From positions 85,497 to 149,496 of the forward strand of contig NZ_FOAZ01000022.1 in the NCBI RefSeq assembly GCF_900109465.1: a stretch of DNA of 64,000 bases, read 5' to 3'. This DNA comes from Streptacidiphilus jiangxiensis (GTDB lineage Bacteria; Actinomycetota; Actinomycetes; Streptomycetales; Streptomycetaceae). The translations under genes were made by a program, and so were the position numbers. Shown here one piece after another: positions 1 through 7,790 of this stretch. The notes under the pieces were generated by a model that worked only from the letters and a program-made list of their open reading frames with translations, was not told the origin of the DNA and did no database searches. Within the stretch, counting starts at the first letter, position 1; every line of letters starts with the position of its first letter.

Positions 1-1319
1 TGGCTGCGGCGGGCAAGGTTGACGAAGACGGCGGCGACGCCGCGGCGCAGCTCCGCCTGCTCGACCGCGGCCTCGATCGCGGCGCGCTGCACGGCGTTGA
101 AGGCACGGCCGAGCTGGGCCAGCTCGTCGGGTGCGGTGGGCCGCCCGCCGGACTCGTCGGGTGCGGTCAGCGGCGGGGCCTCGACGGCGACGTCGACCTT
201 CTCGCCGTCCCGCAGGCGACGCATCACCGACGGCAGGCGCACGCCCGCGAGTTCGAAGGCGCCGTCGCGCAGCCCGACCAGCTCGCGGACCAGGCGGCGG
301 CCGATCCGCAGCGAGATCACGATGGTGGCGATGACGGCGAGCAGGCCGATGAGCCCGGCGATGCCGTCGCGCCAGATCACCTGCATCGCGTAGCTGCGTC
401 CCTGCTCGCCCGCGGTGGTCGCGGCCTGCTGGTCCAGGGCGCTGAGGCTGTCCAGGACGCGGTCGGCGGTCTCGCGCCACTGCGGGTAGTTGAGCCGGTT
501 CTCGTGCTGGGCGGCGCCGAGCGCGCCGGAGTAGTTCTCCAGCGAGTTGAGCTCGGAGTAGTCCGAGCCGTCCTGGAAGTCCTGGTACATCCCCTGCAGC
601 GGCTGGGGCAGCTGGGCGGTGTGGACGCGGAAGAGCAGCTGCTCGGTGGCGGCGGTGGAGAGCAGCTCCTGGAACTGCTGGTCGCTCAGCGGCGCCTGCA
701 GGTGGGCGCCCTCCTCGAGCGCGTCCTCGCGCGAGATGTACTCGCGGGCGCGCACGATCTCCACGAGGTTCTGCGCGGTCCGGGCGAGGTCGCCGGCGGG
801 GATGTCGCTGAGCTCCAGGCGCAGGGTGAAGAACGGGTCCTGGACGTTCGTGTACCAGACGTAGACGCTGAACCAGTCGAGGTAGTGCTGCTCGACCGCG
901 GTGCGCTCGACCCTCAGCGCGGCCACCTGGTCCTGGATCGCGCGCAGCGCGGTCGCCTGGGCGTCGCTCAGGTCGCCGCGGTGCCCGCCGTCGTTCGCGT
1001 GTTCGCCGAAGACCTGCGCGGCCGCGTCGGTCCGCTGCTCGGCGGCGCGCAGCGGCGCCAGCAGCGTGGTCGGGACCGCGGTGCCCCTGACCTTGGTCGC
1101 CGCGAACGCGACGGCGGCGCGCCGCTCGTCCTGCAGGGCTCTGGACAGGTCGTCCGCGGGGTTGCCGTACCAGCGGTAGTTGTCGACGACCTTGAACAGC
1201 CCCCAGACCTGGGTGGCCGAGACCACGGACGTGTAGGCCCACAGGCCCGTCAACGCGGTGAGCGGCACCAGGAGCAGCGCGGTGATCTTCGCGCGGATGG
1301 ATCTGCGGCGGAGTCGCAT
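1..1319 (-). CDS. Nitrate/nitrite-sensing (NIT) domain sensor kinase, conservon CvnA-like, C-terminus cut off
   Basis: The first 439 residues of a membrane sensor kinase; the gene runs off the left edge, so the ATPase domain is not seen. A membrane segment at about residues 8-30 is followed by an extracytoplasmic helical region containing LQDERRAAVAF, as in the NIT sensor fold of actinomycete kinases. A second membrane segment lies near residues 325-345, then a HAMP-like linker. The last residues read FVNLARRSQ, the signature at the start of the dimerisation region of CvnA-type conservon kinases. The ATG at 1319 puts a basic stretch (MRLRRRSIRAK) before the first membrane helix. Such proteins usually head a cvnA-D operon lying further left. 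The NIT ligand is an inference from family. Confidence 0.8.
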   Translation of the reverse strand, partial: MRLRRRSIRAKITALLLVPLTALTGLWAYTSVVSATQVWGLFKVVDNYRWYGNPADDLSRALQDERRAAVAFAATKVRGTAVPTTLLAPLRAAEQRTDAAAQVFGEHANDGGHRGDLSDAQATALRAIQDQVAALRVERTAVEQHYLDWFSVYVWYTNVQDPFFTLRLELSDIPAGDLARTAQNLVEIVRAREYISREDALEEGAHLQAPLSDQQFQELLSTAATEQLLFRVHTAQLPQPLQGMYQDFQDGSDYSELNSLENYSGALGAAQHENRLNYPQWRETADRVLDSLSALDQQAATTAGEQGRSYAMQVIWRDGIAGLIGLLAVIATIVISLRIGRRLVRELVGLRDGAFELAGVRLPSVMRRLRDGEKVDVAVEAPPLTAPDESGGRPTAPDELAQLGRAFNAVQRAAIEAAVEQAELRRGVAAVFVNLARRS

Positions 1320-1661
1320 GGGTTCCTCTCGGGGCCCGGCAGAATCGCGGCGACTCTACTACTTGCACGTGCGTCAGTTCGACCGTCGGTGGCCTCAGGG
1401 AACCCTCCGTTTCCAAAGGAACGTGACACCGAGCCACCACAAAGCGGACACAAGGGAGATTCACTGTGAACACAAGTGATCCACAACCGATCGGTCCATC
1501 GAAAATCCCGCTTGAGCGGATCATGAACAGAGCCTGGTCACGCCGCGTGGAAGTCCGGTGAAGTCGGCGGACGACCTCTGGTCACGCGATGTTTCCGAGA
1601 GGTAACTTGCCGTTTCGGTAGGGCGCCCGTCCATCGGGGTGTCGGTGATGGGGGGAGCCCA
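1320..1661. other. Divergent intergenic region between the sensor kinase and the acyl-CoA synthetase
   Basis: This 342-bp stretch must hold the outward promoters of both neighbours. I see no strong hairpin. It contains one short reading frame with a good ribosome binding site (1466-1561, listed separately) and otherwise nothing I can assign. Confidence 0.5.
1466..1561 (+). CDS. Possible 31-residue small ORF
   Basis: A GTG codon sits about 8 bases after AAGGGAG and opens a 31-codon frame beginning VNTSDPQPIGPSK and ending at TGA 1559-1561. The peptide has no membrane segment or known motif. The support is only the well-placed Shine-Dalgarno sequence in an otherwise empty region; it could equally be chance. 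If real, it would be an upstream peptide or leader ahead of the acyl-CoA synthetase gene. Confidence 0.25.
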   Translation: MNTSDPQPIGPSKIPLERIMNRAWSRRVEVR

Positions 1662-3503
1662 GTGCGCGAGTTCAGTGTTCCGGCGCTGGCCCGATGCCCC
1701 AAGGCGGAGGGGTTGGCCGAGTCCGTCTACCGGACCGCCCAGGAGACACCCGACAAGGCCGTGCTCGCGCGGCGCAACGGGGACGGGTGGGTGGACGTCG
1801 ACGCGGCCGCCTTCCGGGACCAGGTGCTGGCCGTCGCCAAGGGCCTGCTGCAGAGCGGCATCCGCTTCGGCGACCGCGTCGCCGTGATGGCGCGGACGCG
1901 CTACGAGTGGACCGTGCTGGACTACGCCCTGTGGTCGCTGGGCGCGCAGCCCGTGCCGGTCTACCCGACCTCCTCCGCCGAGCAGCTGCGCTGGATCCTC
2001 GCCGACACCCGCGCCGTCGCCTGCGTCGTGGAGCACGAGGACCACGCGATGACCGTCGGATCGGTCTGTGACGGGCTCACCGACCTGCAGCACATCTGGC
2101 AGCTGGACGCGGGAGCGCTGGAGCAGCTCGCCCTCACCGGGCAGGCCGTCCCGGACGAGGTGGTGAACCAGCACCGGCAGGCCGTCGTCGCGGAGACCGT
2201 CGCCACCGTCATCTACACCTCCGGCACCACCGGCCGCCCCAAGGGCTGCGTGCTGACGCACGGTAACTTCCTCGCCGAGGTGGAGAACATCCTCGCCCGC
2301 TACGGCGAGGTCTTCGACGGGCGCGGCGGCGAGGAGCCGGCGACGCTGCTGTTCCTCCCCCTGGCGCATGTCTTCGGCCGGATGATCCAGGTGGCGGCCG
2401 TACGGGCGGGCATCCGGCTCGGGCACGAGCCGAGCACCGCACCCGCGGACCTGCTGCCCGCGCTGGCCTCGTTCCGGCCCACGTTCCTGCTCGCGGTGCC
2501 GTACGTGTTCGAGAAGATGCTGCGGCGCGCGCGGCAGCGCGCCGAGGAGTCGGGACGCGCCGCGGCCTTCGAGAAGGCCTACCACGCGGCGGTGCGCTAT
2601 GCGGAGGCGCTGGAGCGGCAGGCGTTCGACGAGGGCCCGGGGCCCTCCGCGACGCTGCGGATGCAGCACCAGCTCTACGAGTCCCTGGTCTACGGCAAGG
2701 TCCGCGCGGTGCTGGGCGGACGCCTGCGCTACGCGATGTCCGGCGGCTCCGCGATGAGCCGCGAGCAGGCACTCTTCTTCCGGGGCGCGGGCGTCACCGT
2801 GCTGGAGGGCTACGGGCTGACCGAGACGACCGCCGCCGCCACCGCGAACCCACCCGAGCGGGTGCGCTTCGGCACCGTCGGGACACCGATCCCGGGCACG
2901 AGCGTGCTGATCGCCGAGGACGGCGAGGTCTGGGTCTCCGGCGGCCAGGTCTTCCGCGGCTACCTGCACGACGCCGACTCCACCGGCCGCACCCTGCGCG
3001 GCGGCTGGCTGGCCACGGGCGACCTCGGGCACCTGGACCGCAACGGCTACCTGCACATCACCGGCCGCAAGAAGGAGATCATCGTCACCAGCGGCGGCAA
3101 GAGCGTGGCCCCGGTCGCGCTGGAGGACCGCATCCGGACGCATCCGCTGGTGGGTCACTGCGCGCTGGTCGGCGACGACCGGCCCTTCGTCGCCGCGCTG
3201 ATCACCCTCGACGCCGAGGCCCTGGACCACTGGCTGCGGGTCCGCGGCCGCCCCTCCCTGACCCCGCAGGAGGCTGCCGCCGACCCGGACATCCACGCCG
3301 AGCTGCAGCGCGCGGTGCTGGCCGCGAACACCGCGGTCTCCCGCGCCGAGTCGGTCCGCGCCTTCCGCGTGCTGCCGATCGACTTCACCGAGGAGTCGGG
3401 CCTGCTGACCCCCTCACTGAAGCTCAGACGCCGCGCCATCACCCGCGCCTGCGCAGCGGACATCGATGCCCTGTACTCGGACGCCGCGTCAGCGGCGCAC
3501 TAG
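1662..3503 (+). CDS. Long-chain fatty-acid-CoA ligase (AMP-binding)
   Basis: A 613-residue member of the ANL adenylating superfamily, closest in form to FadD15-type acyl-CoA synthetases. It would activate fatty acids with ATP and CoA at the cytoplasmic side of the membrane. The P-loop TSGTTGRPKG lies near residue 190, the YGLTE adenine/substrate motif near residue 385, the hinge TGDLGHLDRNGYLHITGRKKE near residues 450-470, and the C-terminal lysine region (SPSLKLRR) close to the end. The GTG start at 1662 is preceded by GGGGGAG at 1651. It stands alone on this strand and converges with the VOC gene, with 8 bp between the stops. Exact chain-length preference cannot be read from sequence. Confidence 0.92.
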   Translation: MREFSVPALARCPKAEGLAESVYRTAQETPDKAVLARRNGDGWVDVDAAAFRDQVLAVAKGLLQSGIRFGDRVAVMARTRYEWTVLDYALWSLGAQPVPVYPTSSAEQLRWILADTRAVACVVEHEDHAMTVGSVCDGLTDLQHIWQLDAGALEQLALTGQAVPDEVVNQHRQAVVAETVATVIYTSGTTGRPKGCVLTHGNFLAEVENILARYGEVFDGRGGEEPATLLFLPLAHVFGRMIQVAAVRAGIRLGHEPSTAPADLLPALASFRPTFLLAVPYVFEKMLRRARQRAEESGRAAAFEKAYHAAVRYAEALERQAFDEGPGPSATLRMQHQLYESLVYGKVRAVLGGRLRYAMSGGSAMSREQALFFRGAGVTVLEGYGLTETTAAATANPPERVRFGTVGTPIPGTSVLIAEDGEVWVSGGQVFRGYLHDADSTGRTLRGGWLATGDLGHLDRNGYLHITGRKKEIIVTSGGKSVAPVALEDRIRTHPLVGHCALVGDDRPFVAALITLDAEALDHWLRVRGRPSLTPQEAAADPDIHAELQRAVLAANTAVSRAESVRAFRVLPIDFTEESGLLTPSLKLRRRAITRACAADIDALYSDAASAAH

Positions 3504-3510
3504 GGGCGAC

Positions 3511-3885
3511 TCACTCTTCGTACACGAGCTCCAGCTCGAAGCCCTGGCCGTCCACGAGGTGCAGTGCCTGCCCCGTGTCGATCCGCTCCTGCCAGCCGAC
3601 GGAGAGCGCGATCGAGCGCAGCGCGGAGTCACGCGCCAACGCGGGCGCCCGGAGGGCCAGGTGGTTGATGCCCGCGCGCATCCGGTCGTGTCCGCCCGGA
3701 CGCAGCGCGGGCGACTGTTCGATCACCACATAACTGCCGCCGGCGCGCCAGCTGCGGCCGTTCTCCCACTTCTGGAACGGCTCGCAGCCGAGCGCGGTCA
3801 GTACCGGCCCCCACTGCTTCTCGGCGAGGGCGAGGTCGTCCATCCACAGCTCGACGTGGTGGACCAGAGGATGATCGTCGGTCAT
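3511..3885 (-). CDS. VOC (glyoxalase/bleomycin resistance fold) family protein
   Basis: 124 residues with a single VOC-type repeat: VHHVELWMDDLALAEKQW at the start, INHLALRA in the middle and DGQGFELELVYE at the end. These are the strand positions that normally give the metal ligands (His near residue 10, His near residue 75, Glu near residue 119). The ATG at 3885 is chosen because the longer in-frame extension upstream has no family similarity. Substrate unknown; the family covers glyoxalases, dioxygenases and resistance proteins. Confidence 0.75.
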   Translation of the reverse strand: MTDDHPLVHHVELWMDDLALAEKQWGPVLTALGCEPFQKWENGRSWRAGGSYVVIEQSPALRPGGHDRMRAGINHLALRAPALARDSALRSIALSVGWQERIDTGQALHLVDGQGFELELVYEE

Positions 3886-3896
3886 GCCGCCCAGTA

Positions 3897-4703
3897 TCAG
3901 GCGTGCGCGCCGAACACAGGGAGATATCCGCCGGACTGGCCGTTGGCGGTCGGGTGGTACGACTCGTATATCGGCCAGGTCGTGCTGTGCAGCCACTCGC
4001 TGTCGGTGCAGATCTCGTGCCCGGAGAAGGCCGAGCGGACGTCTCCGAAGGAGAAGTTGCCGTACTTGGCCACCTCCTTCGCGGTGACCGACGCGAGGTC
4101 GTCCGCCGCGCCGTTGATCGCGGTCCGGCTGGTGTTGCTGATGCCGAAGAGGCAGTCACCGGGGACGGCGTAGAGGTGGGGGTAGTCGAGGACGACCACG
4201 TGGGCGTTGGGGGCGTGGGAGCGGATCGCGGAGTAGACCGCGTCGAGCTTGGCGGCCAGCTGGGTGTTGATGAAGTTCTCCGCCGAGTTCACCGCGGACA
4301 GGCAGGAGCTGGTGCCGTCCAGCACGCAGGTCTCCATCGTCGAGGAGAAGCCCGCGTCGTTGCCGCCGATGGTGATGCTGACCTCGGTGGTGCCGCTGTT
4401 CAGCCCGGAGAGCTGGCCGCTGAGCACGTCCGCGGTGGTCGCGCCCGAGCAGGCGGCGAAGGTGAAGCTGGAGGGGGCGTGGGCCTTCTGCCACAGGTAG
4501 GGGTAGGCGAGCGTGCTCCGGTAGCAGGAGCCGCTGGCGGAGATGTAGCTGCCGCTGCCGACGCCGGAGGAGTAGGAGTCGCCGAGGGCGACGTAGCCGC
4601 CCGTGGCCGCCTGGGCGGAGGGCGCCAGGGCGAGGCCGCCCGTGAGCAGGGCGCCTGCGGCGAGCGTGCTCGCCAGGAGTCGTCTGGACGCGGGCATGCG
4701 CAT
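3897..4703 (-). CDS. Secreted SGNH/GDSL-type esterase or lipase
   Basis: 268 residues with an export signal: basic MRMPASRRLL, a hydrophobic run, then an ALAPSAQA-type cleavage site. The mature protein shows the SGNH blocks: VALGDSYSSG carrying the catalytic Ser, an ITIGGNDAGF block giving the oxyanion Gly and Asn, and a terminal SYHPTANGQSGGY block giving the His. Paired cysteines match the Streptomyces secreted lipases of this family, which hydrolyse fatty acid esters outside the cell. GGAGG lies 4 bases before the ATG at 4703. A second ATG two codons on (4697) would have more usual spacing, so the start may be there. Confidence 0.9.
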   Translation of the reverse strand: MRMPASRRLLASTLAAGALLTGGLALAPSAQAATGGYVALGDSYSSGVGSGSYISASGSCYRSTLAYPYLWQKAHAPSSFTFAACSGATTADVLSGQLSGLNSGTTEVSITIGGNDAGFSSTMETCVLDGTSSCLSAVNSAENFINTQLAAKLDAVYSAIRSHAPNAHVVVLDYPHLYAVPGDCLFGISNTSRTAINGAADDLASVTAKEVAKYGNFSFGDVRSAFSGHEICTDSEWLHSTTWPIYESYHPTANGQSGGYLPVFGAHA

Positions 4704-4884
4704 GGAACCTCCACTTGTGGTGGTGGTGCACGACTGTGGGGTGGGGCACAGGTGGACGCGCGTCACGCACCTGTGTACCAGTCGGTAACCACTGCGGGAA
4801 GTGTCCATGCCACCGTTGTGACACGAATGGTGGAATGGCTGCGCTTTATTGACAGACCGTCAGGTGAAACTGCGTCGGCAGACG

Positions 4885-5301
4885 TCAGCAGAGGAAGGAG
4901 AGACGCACGGTCCGGGTGGGGTTGTCGCCGTTGGTGTCGATCAGCACCACCGACTGCCAGGTGCCGAGCGCGAGCCGGCCGTCGACCACCGGCAGGGTCG
5001 CGTGCGGGGCGACCAGACCCGGCAGGACGTGGTCGCGGCCGTGGCCGGGGGAGCCGTGGCGGTGCCGCCAGCGGTCGTCGGCCGGGAGCAGCTCGCGCAG
5101 CGCGGCCAGCAGGTCGTCGTCGCTGCCGGCCCCGGTCTCGATCACGGCGATGCCCGCGGTGGCGTGCGGCACGAAGACGTTGAGCAGACCGTCACCGCCC
5201 GCGGCCACCTCGTCGAGGAACGCCGCGCAGTGGTCGGTGATGTCCACCGCGGTCTCGCGGTGCCCGGTGGTGAGCTGGAGCGTGCGCGTACTGAACGTCA
5301 T
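4885..5301 (-). CDS. YjbQ/UPF0047 family protein (secondary thiamine-phosphate synthase enzyme family)
   Basis: 138 residues, the whole length of the YjbQ fold. Family landmarks are NVFVPHATAGIAVIE (residues 41-55), the polar HRHGSPGHGRDHV segment (79-91), APHATLPVV (98-106), and the C-terminal GTWQSVVLIDTNGDNPTR. The conserved histidines cluster as a putative metal site. Some members show weak thiamine-phosphate synthase activity, but the physiological job is not settled. It lies downstream of the BlaI-type regulator on the same strand with a 35-bp gap and could be cotranscribed. Confidence 0.85.
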   Translation of the reverse strand: MTFSTRTLQLTTGHRETAVDITDHCAAFLDEVAAGGDGLLNVFVPHATAGIAVIETGAGSDDDLLAALRELLPADDRWRHRHGSPGHGRDHVLPGLVAPHATLPVVDGRLALGTWQSVVLIDTNGDNPTRTVRLSFLC

Positions 5302-5336
5302 GCGCCCCATCATCCACGGGGACGCCGCGGGAGACG

Positions 5337-5705
5337 TCAGCCGCCCAGCAGGCGGCGCAGGTGTTCCTCGTCCGCGTCGCTGAGGCCGGAGACGAAGCGG
5401 GCCAGCACCGCCTCGCGGTCCTGCTCCTTCTCCAGCTCGCTGCGCATCCGCCGCGCCGCCAGCCCGGGCGCGTCTGCGACCTCGCGCGCGGGGGCGTAGG
5501 CGAAGGCGCGGCCGACACGGGTGCGCTCGACGACGCCCTTCTCGTGCAGGCGCGAGAGGATGGTGTTGACGGTGGTCCGAGCCAGCCCACCCCCCAGTGC
5601 CCGCTGGATCAGGGCCGGCGTCATCGGGCCCGACGCGGCCCACAGCACGGAGAGCACGCCCGACTCCAGCTCACCCGGATGCCGTCGCTGCCCCTCGGTC
5701 GCCAC
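5337..5705 (-). CDS. BlaI/MecI family transcriptional repressor
   Basis: 122 residues with a winged helix: ESGVLSVLWAASGPMTP, then the recognition helix ARTTVNTILSRLHEKG, then the wing ERTRVGRAFAYAP. The C-terminal helical half would form the dimer. The start is GTG at 5705, with GGAAGG upstream. It diverges from the DedA-PAP2 pair, and the gap between them holds two short inverted repeats of BlaI type (5751-5784). In the classical systems BlaI is cleaved by a BlaR-type membrane protease; no such partner is next to it here. Confidence 0.88.
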   Translation of the reverse strand: MATEGQRRHPGELESGVLSVLWAASGPMTPALIQRALGGGLARTTVNTILSRLHEKGVVERTRVGRAFAYAPAREVADAPGLAARRMRSELEKEQDREAVLARFVSGLSDADEEHLRRLLGG

Positions 5706-5750
5706 CTCGGAACCACCTTCCGTCGTCTTCGCGATTCCACAGTTCCATCC

Positions 5751-5784
5751 ACTACAGTGACACGGAACGACTACACGTGTGTAG
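5751..5784. promoter_or_regulatory. Two BlaI-type operator dyads
   Basis: CACTACAGTG at 5750-5759 has arms CACT/AGTG around AC. CTACACGTGTGTAG at 5771-5784 has perfect 6-bp arms CTACAC/GTGTAG around GT. Both contain the TACA/TGTA elements known from BlaI/MecI operators, and their starts are 21 bp apart, about two helical turns. They sit between the repressor gene and dedA, so the repressor probably controls both itself and the DedA-PAP2 pair. Assignment is by motif and position. Confidence 0.55.
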
Positions 5785-5840
5785 ATGATAAACGATTCGA
5801 CCCGACACCAGCAGCCACTATCGCAGGAGGATCGACCCCC

Positions 5841-6497
5841 ATGGCCCCGGACCCCTCGGGCGTGCACCAGCTCGCGGTGAACATCCTCGACGCGAACTCG
5901 CTCCTCGCCGCCTTCGGCGCGCTCGGCATCGCCGTCGTGCTCTTCGCCGAGACCGGCCTGCTCGTCGGCTTCTTCCTGCCCGGCGACTCGCTGCTCTTCA
6001 CCGCCGGCCTGCTCTGCACCACCAGCAAGGACGGCGTCCACCTGAACCTCGGCTCCGTGCTGGCCTGCGCCATCGTCGGCGCGCTGCTCGGCGCCCAGGT
6101 GGGCTTCATGATCGGCCAGAAGGGCGGCAAAGCCCTGCTGGGCCGCACCAAGAACAAACACCTGCTGGCCGGCTCGGAGCGGGCCGAGGAAATCCTGGCC
6201 AAGTACGGCTACGCCAAGGCGATCGTCCTGGCCCGGTTCATCCCGGTGGTGCGCACCGTGCTCAACCCGATGGCCGGCGCGCTCAGCGTGCCGGTGAAGA
6301 AGTTCACGCTGTGGCAGGTCGTCGGAGGCCTGCTGTGGACCGTCGGCGTCACCATGGCCGGCTACGCGCTCGGCTCCAGCATCCCGAACATCGACAAGTA
6401 CCTGCTGCCGATCATCGGCCTGATCGTCGTCGTCTCCCTCATCCCGATCGGCCTCGAACTGCTGCGCTCCCGCAAGAGCAGCGCCTCCGCGGAGTGA
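5841..6497 (+). CDS. DedA/SNARE-associated family membrane protein
   Basis: 218 residues with about five hydrophobic segments. The DedA signature ETGLLVGFFLPGDSLLFTAG is at residues 36-55, and the second conserved block KYGYAKAIVLARFIPVVRT at about 122-140 carries the arginines needed in this family. DedA proteins are membrane lipid scramblases/undecaprenyl-phosphate recycling factors. The ATG at 5841 follows GCAGGAGG. The stop overlaps the GTG of the PAP2 phosphatase, which suggests a shared role in lipid-phosphate handling, such as undecaprenyl or phosphatidyl phosphate. Confidence 0.9.
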   Translation: MAPDPSGVHQLAVNILDANSLLAAFGALGIAVVLFAETGLLVGFFLPGDSLLFTAGLLCTTSKDGVHLNLGSVLACAIVGALLGAQVGFMIGQKGGKALLGRTKNKHLLAGSERAEEILAKYGYAKAIVLARFIPVVRTVLNPMAGALSVPVKKFTLWQVVGGLLWTVGVTMAGYALGSSIPNIDKYLLPIIGLIVVVSLIPIGLELLRSRKSSASAE

Positions 6498-7129
6498 CCA
6501 CCCCCTTGAACACCGTGAACAACCTTGCTCTGAACGGCGCCTCCATCGACGGAGGTCTGTACACCTGGATCACCCGGCAGGCGCAGAGCGCTCCGCACTG
6601 GCTCGACAACGTGGTGTCCTTCTACGCCACCCTCGGCCTCGGCTTCTTCGCGCTGCTGATGGTCTGGGGCTGGTGGCAGGCCCGCCAGGCCCGCAGCGCC
6701 ACCGCGATGGCGACGGCGCTGGCGGTGCCGGTGGCGGTGGTCCTCGCCTACGTGGTGAACGACGTGCTCAAGAGCGTCTTCACCGAGGTCCGACCGTGCC
6801 AGGCCATCGCCCACACGGTCACCCTGCAGCCCTGCCCCGGCGTGGGCGACTGGTCCTTCCCCAGCAACCACGCCACGATCGCGGCGGCCTCGGCCGCCGC
6901 GCTGTGGGTGCTGGACCGCAAGCTCGGGATCATCGCCTCGGTGCTGGCCCTGTTCATGGCCTTCTCCCGGGTCTGGGTCGGCGCGCACTACCCGCACGAC
7001 GTCGTCATCGGCCTGGTGGTCGGCACGGCCGTCGCCATCCCGGCCACGCTGGCCGCCCGCCGCTACGCCCCGCCTCTGGTGGTCCGGCTGCAGAGCGGCG
7101 CGCTGCGCCCCCTGCTGACGGCCGCCTGA
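6494..7129 (+). CDS. PAP2 family lipid phosphatase
   Basis: 211 residues, membrane protein. The three acid phosphatase motifs are all present: KSVFTEVRP, then PSNH, then SRVWVGAHYPHDV with the catalytic His and Asp. Undecaprenyl-pyrophosphate or phosphatidic-acid phosphatases are the usual functions. The GTG start at 6494 overlaps the dedA stop as GTGA, so translation is probably coupled. A TTG at 6506 is an alternative start, less likely because the overlap is typical of this genome. Confidence 0.88.
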   Translation: MTTPLNTVNNLALNGASIDGGLYTWITRQAQSAPHWLDNVVSFYATLGLGFFALLMVWGWWQARQARSATAMATALAVPVAVVLAYVVNDVLKSVFTEVRPCQAIAHTVTLQPCPGVGDWSFPSNHATIAAASAAALWVLDRKLGIIASVLALFMAFSRVWVGAHYPHDVVIGLVVGTAVAIPATLAARRYAPPLVVRLQSGALRPLLTAA

Positions 7130-7157
7130 CGGCCACCGTCCGCACCTCGACACTGAC

Positions 7158-7790
7158 TCACAGCTCGACTGACGCCCCCGGCTCCAGGCGCTCGTACGCC
7201 GTGCCGGGGGCGATGTCGTTCAGCGCGTACCCGGCGGTCCCGAGCCCGATCTCGCTCAGCCCGCCGTCGTGCACGGCGAGGGCGCGCCGCGCGCCGACCG
7301 CGTTGGTGTAGTCGACGACCTCGCCCAGCTTGGACCAGGGCGCGTGCACGGGCAGCAGCAGCGTCTCGACCGGCTGGTCGGGAACGGTCAGCGCGTCACC
7401 CGGGTGGAAGATCCCCTCCACCAGGAATCCGGTGTTGGCGACGATCGGCCAGTGCGGGTGCACCAGCGCGTGCCACTCGCCGTGCCCCTGCACCTCGAAG
7501 CCGGCGGCGGTGAACGCGTCCCCGTGCCCGACGACGGCGACCCGCCCGGCGCCGACCCCCTCCAGCTGCGCCGCGACGGACCCGACGGTCCACACCCGCA
7601 GGCCCGGATTGGCCTCCAGGGCGCCGCGGAGCGCAGCCTCGTCGAAGTGGTCCTGGTGCTCGTGCGTGATCAGGACGGCGTCGGCGCCGTCCATGGCGAC
7701 CGGATCGCTGTAGACGCCGGGATCGATGACGAGAACGCTGCCGTCCCGCTCCAGACGGACACAGGCATGGCCGAACTTGGTCAGCTTCAT
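7158..7790 (-). CDS. Metallo-beta-lactamase fold hydrolase
   Basis: 210 residues. The metal-binding motif THEHQDHFD is at residues 42-50, a further His in VHPHWPIVANTG near 110-120, and HPGDAL near 130, as in the UlaG/YtnP-like small MBL-fold hydrolases. The N-terminus MKLTKFGHACVRLE is the usual beginning of this group. The ATG overlaps the stop of the upstream alpha/beta hydrolase as ATGA, so the two are cotranscribed and coupled. Substrate not predictable. Confidence 0.85.
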   Translation of the reverse strand: MKLTKFGHACVRLERDGSVLVIDPGVYSDPVAMDGADAVLITHEHQDHFDEAALRGALEANPGLRVWTVGSVAAQLEGVGAGRVAVVGHGDAFTAAGFEVQGHGEWHALVHPHWPIVANTGFLVEGIFHPGDALTVPDQPVETLLLPVHAPWSKLGEVVDYTNAVGARRALAVHDGGLSEIGLGTAGYALNDIAPGTAYERLEPGASVEL

